Positions 1 through 4,122 of a stretch of 7,580 nt of DNA are shown here, piece by piece (the stretch's first letter is position 1; every line of letters starts with the position of its first letter). Made by a program: the position numbers and the translations under genes. The notes under the pieces are model-generated. The model saw only the letters and a list, made by a program, of their open reading frames with translations, did not search any database and was not told where the DNA came from. Origin of the DNA: an uncultured Oscillospiraceae bacterium (lineage in GTDB: Bacteria > Bacillota > Clostridia > Oscillospirales > Oscillospiraceae); contig CAJTOM010000094.1 of NCBI GenBank assembly GCA_910577915.1, positions 1-7,580 on the forward strand, written 5' to 3'.

Positions 1-693
1 GTCGGTGTTGGCGGAGCAGTGCATGGAGGCGATGCCCTTCAGGGGCAGGTAGTAGTTCATCATGGAGAACATGCCCTTCTTCATCTCGCCGCCGTACCAG
101 GTGTTGAGGATGACCTGCTCGCGGGAGGTGATGTTGAAGATGGCGGCGGTCTCGGAGTTGAGGCCCAGCTCCTTGAAGTTCTCCACCTTGGCCTTGGAGG
201 CGTTGTAGGAGATGAAATCGGGCTTGAAGTTCTTCAGCTCCTCCTCGGTGGGGGCGATGAACATGTTCTTAACGAAGTGGGCCTGCCAGGCCACCTCCAT
301 GATGAAGCGGATGGCCATGCGGGTGTCGGCGTTGGTGCCGCAGAAGACGTCCATCACGTAGAGCTTCTTATTGGACAGCTCCTTGATGGCCAGGGCCTTG
401 CAGGCCTCCCAGGCCTCCTGGGAGGCGGGCTTGTTGTCGTTTTTGAACTCCTCGGAGGTCCACCACACGGTGTCCTTGGAGTTCTCGTCCATGACGATGA
501 ACTTGTCCTTAGGGGAGCGGCCGGTGTAGATGCCGGTCATGACATTGACAGCGCCCAGCTCGGTGAGCTGGCCCTTCTCGAAGCCCTCCAGAGCGGGGTT
601 CATCTCCGCCTCAAAGAGCTGCTCGTAGGTGGGGTTGTACACGATCTCCTGGATACCGGTGATACCGTATTGCTCCAATCCGTAAGTTTCCAT
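1..693 (-). CDS. pckA: Phosphoenolpyruvate carboxykinase (ATP), N-terminal part, cut by the window edge
   Basis: The minus strand is open from an ATG at 693 to the window edge and gives 231 residues of a protein usually about 530-540 long. The enzyme interconverts oxaloacetate + ATP and PEP + CO2 + ADP in the cytosol; in anaerobic gut Clostridia it may run towards oxaloacetate (inference). Visible family signatures are TGRSPKDK (about residues 57-64, substrate-binding Arg59), WQAHFVKNMFI (136-146), and YGGEMKKGMFSMMNY (200-214) with Tyr200 and metal/substrate Lys205-Lys206, then MHCSAN with metal-ligand His225. These match the ATP-dependent class, not the GTP-dependent one. The P-loop and the C-terminal half lie outside the window. 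The start is fixed by AGGAGG at 704-709, 10 bases upstream. It is transcribed divergently from rnhA. Confidence 0.96.
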   Translation of the reverse strand, partial: METYGLEQYGITGIQEIVYNPTYEQLFEAEMNPALEGFEKGQLTELGAVNVMTGIYTGRSPKDKFIVMDENSKDTVWWTSEEFKNDNKPASQEAWEACKALAIKELSNKKLYVMDVFCGTNADTRMAIRFIMEVAWQAHFVKNMFIAPTEEELKNFKPDFISYNASKAKVENFKELGLNSETAAIFNITSREQVILNTWYGGEMKKGMFSMMNYYLPLKGIASMHCSANTD

Positions 694-744
694 CAATAAT
701 GTTCCTCCTTGTGGAAAAGTGGGTATTTAGCTTGGACTGTTCTT

Positions 745-773
745 ATTTTACCCTGTTTTCCCCAGAAAGGCAA
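745..773 (-). promoter_or_regulatory. Sigma-A promoter for pckA
   Basis: On the minus strand TTGCCT (768-773) is followed after exactly 17 bases by TAAAAT (745-750). Both differ little from TTGACA/TATAAT. Predicted transcription starts near 738, leaving a leader of about 45 bases before the pckA ATG. No operator or riboswitch-like fold was recognised in the leader. Confidence 0.75.
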
Positions 774-831
774 GAGAGAAGCGGCAGAAATAGATGAAAT
801 GGGCAAAATCTTCAAAGCGGGGCCCGGAGAA

Positions 832-884
832 GGGGGGAATCATTGGGCAAGTTGGGGAAGAATGGGCGGAGAATGGGGGGGGGG
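832..884 (+). repeat. G-quadruplex-type motif with a 10-G homopolymer
   Basis: Five G tracts lie in order on the plus strand: 832-837 (6 G), 845-847 (3 G), 854-857 (4 G), 864-866 (3 G) and 875-884 (10 G). Spacers are 7, 6, 6 and 8 bases. The first four tracts fit the common G3+N1-7 rule for a four-stranded G structure. The motif sits upstream of both divergent promoters. Folding and function are inference. Confidence 0.5.
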
Positions 885-899
885 AATGGCCGCCGGCGC

Positions 900-962
900 A
901 GGGACGAAGGAGGCCGGCCCGCCGGCACTTCCGGAAAACGGAGGCGGCGGGCCGCGGTCCCT
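900..962. repeat. Long GC-rich inverted repeat upstream of the rnhA promoter
   Basis: An outer pair AGGGAC (900-905) / GTCCCT (957-962) encloses an inner 9-bp pair CGGCCCGCC (915-923) / GGCGGGCCG (946-954). A small TTCCGGAA palindrome lies in the 22-base loop. It could form a hairpin in RNA or a cruciform in DNA. No T tract follows, so it is not an ordinary intrinsic terminator, and it lies 37 bases before the rnhA -35 box. Confidence 0.45.
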
Positions 963-998
963 GGGGGGAAGGAGGTGCGGGCGGCGGCAGGCCGGATA

Positions 999-1027
999 TT
1001 GACAAAGGCGCGCAAATGGGGTATGCT
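999..1027 (+). promoter_or_regulatory. Sigma-A promoter for rnhA
   Basis: A perfect TTGACA (999-1004) and TATGCT (1022-1027) are separated by 17 bases. Transcription should start near 1034, giving a leader of roughly 54 bases before the ATG at 1088. Confidence 0.85.
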
Positions 1028-1038
1028 ACTCTTCCGCA

Positions 1039-1058
1039 AGCGGCCTTGGTTGGCCGCT
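1039..1058 (+). promoter_or_regulatory. Leader hairpin in the rnhA 5' untranslated region
   Basis: AGCGGCC (1039-1045) pairs perfectly with GGCCGCT (1052-1058) around the loop TTGGTT. With one bulged A the stem can gain two more pairs (1036-1037 with 1059-1060). It begins only a few bases from the predicted RNA start and leaves the ribosome binding site (1077-1085) free. It may stabilise the 5' end of the message; no T tract follows, so attenuation is unlikely. Confidence 0.4.
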
Positions 1059-1087
1059 GCGCGCCCATTCTTTCCAGGGGAGGAGCT

Positions 1088-1528
1088 ATGAAAACCATTA
1101 CCATCTATACCGACGGCGCCTGCTCCGGGAACCCCGGTCCCGGCGGCTGGGGGGCGATTTTGCAGTACGGGCCCCACACCAGGGAGATGTCCGGCGGCGA
1201 AGCGGACACCACCAACAACCGCATGGAGCTCACCGGCGTCATCCGCGCTTTGCAGGCGCTGAAAGAGCCCTGTATTGTGGAGCTGTACTCCGACAGCAAG
1301 TATGTCATCGACGCCCTCTCCAAGGGCTGGGCCAGGAGCTGGCGGGCCAAGGGCTGGGTCAAAAGCGACAAGAAGCCCGCCCTGAACCCGGACCTCTGGG
1401 AGCTTTTGCTGGATCTGTGCCAGGTTCATCAGGTCCGCACCCACTGGGTGAAGGGCCACGCGGAGAACCCCTACAACAACCGCTGCGACCAGCTGGCCGT
1501 CAGCGAGTGGCAGAAGCTGAAGAGGTAG
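1088..1528 (+). CDS. rnhA: Ribonuclease HI
   Basis: A 146-residue cytosolic enzyme that cuts the RNA strand of RNA-DNA hybrids, removing primers and R-loops. The catalytic set is complete: Asp9 in YTDGACSGNPGPGGW, Glu47 in NNRMEL, Asp69 in YSDSKYV, His124 in KGHAENPYNNRCD and Asp134. A tryptophan- and lysine-rich segment (about 81-96, containing GWVKSDKKP) corresponds to the basic protrusion that helps grip the hybrid in the E. coli-type enzyme. The length is typical of a stand-alone bacterial RNase HI (about 150), with no extra hybrid-binding domain. The start is set by GGGGAGGAG at 1077-1085 just before the ATG. In-frame upstream codons would overlap the promoter and were rejected. It appears to be transcribed alone. 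Confidence 0.97.
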   Translation: MKTITIYTDGACSGNPGPGGWGAILQYGPHTREMSGGEADTTNNRMELTGVIRALQALKEPCIVELYSDSKYVIDALSKGWARSWRAKGWVKSDKKPALNPDLWELLLDLCQVHQVRTHWVKGHAENPYNNRCDQLAVSEWQKLKR

Positions 1529-1529
1529 A

Positions 1530-1557
1530 CAGGCGGAGGGCGGCGGCCCTCCGCCTG
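1530..1557 (+). terminator. Strong hairpin directly after rnhA, no T tract
   Basis: CAGGCGGAGGGC (1530-1541) pairs perfectly over 12 bp with 1546-1557 around the loop GGCG, beginning one base after the rnhA stop. The following bases (CCGCTTGG) are not T-rich, so this is an atypical terminator or a 3'-end-protecting stem. Confidence 0.5.
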
Positions 1558-1698
1558 CCGCTTGGAGCGGGGAAAATCCGCCCCTGGAAGACGGTCATGC
1601 CGCCCCGGCGGGCGGCCCTGCCCCGCCCGGTGTGAAAAACGGTTAGGGGTGCGGAGGGGCGCCCAAACTTTTCCGGTAAAAGCTTGTTGACATAACGA

Positions 1699-1740
1699 TG
1701 TGGAAAACTCTGTGGATAATGTGTAAAACCCCGTGGACAT
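1699..1740 (-). repeat. Tandem 21-bp repeat carrying DnaA-box motifs
   Basis: Two adjacent 21-bp units, 1699-1719 and 1720-1740, match at 16 of 21 positions. Each unit holds two TGTGG/CGTGG-like cores 12 bases apart. TGTGGATAA at 1711-1719 is, on the minus strand, a perfect DnaA box (TTATCCACA). TGTGGAAAA (1699-1707) and TGTGTAAAA (1720-1728) are one mismatch from TTATNCACA, and CGTGGACAT (1732-1740) is a weak match. Another near-match, TGTGAAAAA, lies at 1631-1639. All share one orientation. The sequence match is direct; DnaA binding is inferred. Confidence 0.6.
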
Positions 1741-1792
1741 CGGCGGTTGGGGGCGGGTTCACACCCGTTATGGCGGCGGCAGGGCGGGTCAC

Positions 1793-1819
1793 TTTTTTCG
1801 GAGTTTTATTCTTTTTTGT
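1793..1819. other. T-rich tract next to the DnaA-box repeat
   Basis: Nineteen of 27 bases are T, in runs of 6, 4, 2 and 6, inside an otherwise very GC-rich region. It lies 52 bases from the DnaA-box repeat. It might be an easily melted element or simply spacer; no strong hairpin precedes it, so it is not a clear terminator. Confidence 0.35.
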
Positions 1820-1868
1820 CAAAGGGGCCGGACAGTCCGGGAAAAAACGCCGAAACGTCACCCCCAGC

Positions 1869-1917
1869 GCCCGGGGAAGGGCGGTCTGGGCGCACCGGAT
1901 TCCCCGCCGGGCTTTTT
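1869..1917 (+). terminator. Probable intrinsic terminator upstream of the miaB promoter
   Basis: GCCCGGGGAA (1869-1878) pairs with 1900-1912 as a 6-bp plus a 4-bp stem with a 3-base bulge on the 3' side, followed at once by TTTTT (1913-1917). The loop is 21 bases and may pair internally. It would stop read-through from rnhA or any transcript of the spacer just before the miaB promoter. Confidence 0.5.
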
Positions 1918-1929
1918 CTGCCCAAAGCC

Positions 1930-1958
1930 TTGCCTTTTTCCCCTATCCGCGCTATAAT
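1930..1958 (+). promoter_or_regulatory. Sigma-A promoter for miaB
   Basis: TTGCCT (1930-1935), a 17-base spacer and a perfect TATAAT (1953-1958). The -35 hexamer is the same as that of pckA. The predicted RNA start is near 1965, about 31 bases before the TTG start codon. Confidence 0.85.
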
Positions 1959-1995
1959 GCACTCAGATATTTATGAGAAAACAAGGAGAACGCCC

Positions 1996-3405
1996 TTGGA
2001 CAGAACACAAGTCGTCATTCCCGCCGGCGAGCTGGAGCGCCAGCGGACCTATACCCGGCGCATGGCCGCCCTGCTGGCCGGGGACCGCCGGCCCCTGGCT
2101 ATGGTGGACACCTACGGCTGCCAGCAGAATGTGGCGGACAGCCAGCGCATGATGGGCATGCTGCGGGAGATGGGCTGCGGCTTTACCCAGGACCCCCGGC
2201 TGGCGGACATCATCCTCGTCAACACCTGCGCCATCCGGGAGAACGCGGAGAAGAAGGTCTTCGGCGTGGTGGGCCAGCTGGTCCACGTCAAGGAGGAGCG
2301 GCCGGAGTGCGTCATCTGCCTGTGCGGCTGCATGGCCCAGCGGCCGGAGGTGGCGGAGAAGATCCGGGCCTCCTACCGCCATGTGGACCTGGTCTTCGGG
2401 CCCCAGGCCCTGTGGCGGCTCCCGGAGCTGCTCTACGGCGTGTATACCGAAAAAAAACGGGTCTTCTCCGTCGCCGACGAGCACGGCTCCATTGCCGAGG
2501 GGCTGCCGGTGGTCCGGGAGAGCGGGGTGAAGGCCTGGGTCTCCATCATGTACGGGTGCAACAACTTCTGCTCCTACTGCATCGTCCCCTACGTCCGGGG
2601 CCGGGAGCGGAGCCGGGAGCCCGGCTGCATCCTCGACGAGGTCCGGGAGCTGGTGGAGGCGGGCTGCCGGGAGATCACCCTGCTGGGCCAGAACGTGAAC
2701 TCCTACGGCAAGGACCTGGAGACCCCCATGGACTTCGCGGACCTGCTGGGCGAGATCGACAGGATCCCCGGCGACTACCTCATCCGCTTTATGACCAGCC
2801 ACCCCAAGGACGCCGGGGAGAAGCTCTTCGCCGCCATGGCCTCCTGCGCCCACGTGGCCCGGCAGCTCCACCTGCCCGTCCAGTCCGGCAGCAGCCGGGT
2901 CCTGGGGGCCATGAACCGGGGCTACACCCGGGAGCAGTACCTGGAGAAGGTCCGCGCCGCCCGGCGCGCCATGCCGGATCTGGTGCTCACCAGCGACATC
3001 ATCATCGGCTTCCCCGGGGAGACCGAGGAGGAGGCCATGGAGACCGTGTCCCTCATCCGGGAGGTGGAGTACGACGCCCTGTTCACCTTCATCTACTCCC
3101 CCCGGCCGGGCACGCCGGCGGCCCGGCTCCCCGACCCCGCCTCCCGGGAGGAGAAGCAGGTCTGGTTCGACCGGCTGCTGGACGAGCAGAACCGCATCTC
3201 CGGCCGGCGCCACCGGTCCTACGTGGGCAAAACCCTCCGGGTCCTGGTGGACGGGGAGAGCGGCGACAGCCAGTGGCCCCTCTCCAGCCGCACCCACGGC
3301 GGCCGGCTGGTCCACCTCAGAGGGGACGCCTCCCTCATCGGGCGGTATGTACAGGCCCGGATCACCGGCAGCAACACCTGGGCCCTGTTCGGCGAGGCGG
3401 AGTAG
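1996..3405 (+). CDS. miaB: tRNA-2-methylthio-N6-dimethylallyladenosine synthase
   Basis: A 469-residue radical-SAM methylthiotransferase that converts i6A37 to ms2i6A37 in tRNAs reading codons that start with U. The N-terminal domain has the auxiliary-cluster cysteines Cys42 (TYGCQQN), Cys78 (NTCAIRENAEKK) and Cys112 (CGCMAQ). The radical-SAM cluster is Cys188, Cys192 and Cys195 in YGCNNFCSYC. A TRAM-type RNA-binding domain spans about 405-466. The TYGCQ-N motif favours MiaB over RimO or MtaB. The start is TTG at 1996 with AAGGAG at 1983-1988 (7-base gap). The upstream in-frame ATG at 1957 overlaps the -10 box. It needs i6A made by MiaA, which is not in the window. The stop lies 2 bases from that of the convergent small gene. 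Confidence 0.95.
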   Translation: MDRTQVVIPAGELERQRTYTRRMAALLAGDRRPLAMVDTYGCQQNVADSQRMMGMLREMGCGFTQDPRLADIILVNTCAIRENAEKKVFGVVGQLVHVKEERPECVICLCGCMAQRPEVAEKIRASYRHVDLVFGPQALWRLPELLYGVYTEKKRVFSVADEHGSIAEGLPVVRESGVKAWVSIMYGCNNFCSYCIVPYVRGRERSREPGCILDEVRELVEAGCREITLLGQNVNSYGKDLETPMDFADLLGEIDRIPGDYLIRFMTSHPKDAGEKLFAAMASCAHVARQLHLPVQSGSSRVLGAMNRGYTREQYLEKVRAARRAMPDLVLTSDIIIGFPGETEEEAMETVSLIREVEYDALFTFIYSPRPGTPAARLPDPASREEKQVWFDRLLDEQNRISGRRHRSYVGKTLRVLVDGESGDSQWPLSSRTHGGRLVHLRGDASLIGRYVQARITGSNTWALFGEAE

Positions 3406-3407
3406 CC

Positions 3408-3659
3408 TCAGAGCTCCAGCAACTCCCGGTGGAGGGACAGGGCCTCCCGGAGAAGCCGGTACTGTTCCAGGCCGTCGAGGCGGCAGGCCTCCTCCTGGTA
3501 GGCGGCGAACAGACGGCGCTGGGGGTCCGTCAGACGGTCCGTCAGCCTGGCCTCCGCCGCCCGGCAGGCGGCGCGGGCCGTTTGGTATTCCTCGCTTTCG
3601 CGGTACTGGGGGAGCTTGTTCTCCTGTATGTACTGGTAGAGAAGCTGATGTAGTTCCAT
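3408..3659 (-). CDS. Small helical protein of unknown function
   Basis: An 83-residue protein, charged and probably all alpha-helical, with no signal peptide, membrane segment or cysteine pair; its only cysteines are Cys32 and Cys59. It has a tyrosine/glutamate-rich N-terminus (LYQYIQENKLPQYRESEEYQ) and two helical stretches rich in Ala, Arg, Glu and Leu. The pattern loosely recalls small Clostridia proteins classed as DUF6809, but I cannot confirm that. The ATG is backed by GAGG at 3667-3670 with a 7-base gap and by a full-consensus promoter (3711-3739), so it is very likely expressed. It is divergent from the HTH gene and convergent with miaB. Its role is not known; the context suggests a partner or target of the neighbouring regulator. 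Confidence 0.75.
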   Translation of the reverse strand: MELHQLLYQYIQENKLPQYRESEEYQTARAACRAAEARLTDRLTDPQRRLFAAYQEEACRLDGLEQYRLLREALSLHRELLEL

Positions 3660-3677
3660 GATATTTCCTCACATATG

Positions 3678-3704
3678 TTACCAAGCACAAACGTGCTCTA
3701 TAGT
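3678..3704 (+). promoter_or_regulatory. Possible weak promoter for the HTH regulator gene
   Basis: TTACCA (3678-3683, 4 of 6) and TATAGT (3699-3704, 5 of 6) are separated by only 15 bases. The spacing is short, as in some regulated promoters. The predicted start near 3711 would give a leader of about 45 bases. The palindrome at 3684-3697 nearly fills the spacer. Confidence 0.4.
3684..3697. promoter_or_regulatory. Operator-like palindrome 1
   Basis: AGCACAAACGTGCT has arms AGCAC/GTGCT. It matches palindrome 2 (3720-3733) at 11 of 14 positions. It lies in the spacer of the putative plus-strand promoter and in the leader of the minus-strand transcript. It is likely bound by the adjacent HTH protein (inference). 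Confidence 0.6.
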
Positions 3705-3710
3705 GGCCAT

Positions 3711-3739
3711 ATTATAGCATGCACAATTGTGCTTGTCAA
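3711..3739 (-). promoter_or_regulatory. Full-consensus sigma-A promoter for the small unknown gene
   Basis: On the minus strand a perfect TTGACA (3734-3739) and perfect TATAAT (3711-3716) are exactly 17 bases apart. The RNA should start near 3704. The perfect 12-bp palindrome GCACAATTGTGC lies wholly within the spacer, the classic place for a repressor to exclude RNA polymerase. Confidence 0.9.
3720..3733. promoter_or_regulatory. Operator-like palindrome 2
   Basis: TGCACAATTGTGCT contains the perfect 12-bp palindrome GCACAATTGTGC (3721-3732). It sits between the -35 and -10 boxes of the minus-strand promoter. Its similarity to palindrome 1 suggests one dimeric protein binds both, most plausibly the HTH product encoded 23 bases downstream. 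Confidence 0.7.
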
Positions 3740-3755
3740 CAAGGAAAGAGGACTT

Positions 3756-3968
3756 ATGACCTTCCCGAAACATCTGTTGGAATTAAGACTGTCACAGGGG
3801 CTTTCACAGCAGGCCGTCGCAGATATGGCAGAAATTGCCCTGCGGACATACCAGTATTATGAACGCGGGCAGCGGGAGCCGCCGCTGTCCACGCTCATTG
3901 CCCTGGCGGACTTCTACGACCTCAGCTTGGACGAGCTGGTGTGCAGGGAGCGAAAACCGAAGAAATGA
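3756..3968 (+). CDS. Cro/CI (XRE) family transcriptional regulator
   Basis: A 70-residue DNA-binding protein made almost only of one helix-turn-helix domain. Helix 1 is about residues 4-13, the helix-turn-helix is SQQAVADMAEIALRTYQYYE (17-36), then YERGQREPPLSTLIALADFY and the family-typical LSLDELV (57-62), ending in a basic tail (RERKPKK). There is no sensor, peptidase or membrane domain, so any inducer is unclear. The start at 3756 is chosen because GGAAAGAGG lies just upstream (3743-3751). An in-frame ATG at 3675 would read through both palindromes and promoters and lacks a ribosome binding site. It most likely represses its own gene and the divergent small gene through the paired palindromes (inference). 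Confidence 0.88.
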   Translation: MTFPKHLLELRLSQGLSQQAVADMAEIALRTYQYYERGQREPPLSTLIALADFYDLSLDELVCRERKPKK

Positions 3969-3972
3969 CTGC

Positions 3973-4006
3973 GGCGGGCCGTCCAAAGAGACGGCCCGCC
4001 TTATTT
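3973..4006 (+). terminator. Intrinsic terminator of the HTH gene
   Basis: GGCGGGCCGTC (3973-3983) pairs perfectly with GACGGCCCGCC (3990-4000) around CAAAGA, an 11-bp stem, followed by TTATTT. It starts 5 bases after the stop codon and separates the regulator from mutS. A smaller GGCGGC/GCCGCC hairpin (4009-4027) follows. Confidence 0.85.
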
Positions 4007-4038
4007 GAGGCGGCCTTCTGCGCCGCCCGCCGCGGGAA

Positions 4039-4068
4039 TTGACAAGATGCGGTAAAAAAGCGTATAAT
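4039..4068 (+). promoter_or_regulatory. Full-consensus sigma-A promoter for mutS
   Basis: A perfect TTGACA (4039-4044) and perfect TATAAT (4063-4068) are separated by 18 bases. The RNA should start near 4075, giving a leader of about 48 bases. It is expected to drive mutS and probably the following membrane-protein gene. Confidence 0.9.
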
Positions 4069-4122
4069 ACACATATTCATTATATACGCGCCCCCGCAGA
4101 AGACATGAAGGAGGAAACGGTG

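Larger units (their letters stand above)
774..998. other. Non-coding spacer between divergent pckA and rnhA promoters
   Basis: About 225 bases with no supportable gene. Reading frames here lack ribosome binding sites and recognisable protein character. The left half is purine-rich with five G tracts (832-884) and the right half is a very GC-rich inverted repeat (900-962). Both are listed separately. No RNA gene was recognised. Confidence 0.7.
1558..1929. other. Non-coding region between rnhA and miaB
   Basis: Frames open in this stretch have no ribosome binding site and no recognisable protein, so I see no gene. It contains DnaA-box-like motifs (1631-1740), the inverted repeat CTTTT/AAAAG around CCGGT at 1668-1682, a T-rich tract (1793-1819), a 13-bp palindrome CCGGACAGTCCGG (1828-1840) that could bind a dimeric regulator, and a probable terminator (1869-1917). 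Confidence 0.7.

Noticed and set aside
1687..1720. Promoter from TTGACA at 1687
   Set aside because: No acceptable -10 hexamer lies 16-19 bases downstream; the nearest, GATAAT, is 22 bases away.
1631..1820. Calling this region the chromosomal replication origin
   Set aside because: Only one perfect DnaA box and a few weak ones are present, and no dnaA, dnaN or rpmH adjoins it. It is reported only as a DnaA-box repeat.
1698..1976. Small plus-strand gene in the rnhA-miaB spacer
   Set aside because: No ribosome binding site, no recognisable protein, and it overlaps the DnaA-box repeat, terminator and miaB promoter.
1747..1995. N-terminal extension of miaB to an upstream start
   Set aside because: It would run through the terminator-like hairpin and the TTGCCT/TATAAT promoter, has no ribosome binding site and its residues do not resemble MiaB. 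The TTG at 1996 has AAGGAG at the right distance.
1963..3690. Long minus-strand open frame opposite miaB (and similar ones opposite mutS)
   Set aside because: These are GC-driven shadow frames, rich in Gly, Pro and Val, with no ribosome binding site and with strong genes on the other strand.
3675..3755. Earlier ATG start of the HTH regulator
   Set aside because: It would translate both palindromes and promoter elements and has no ribosome binding site; the ATG at 3756 gives a complete standard HTH protein.
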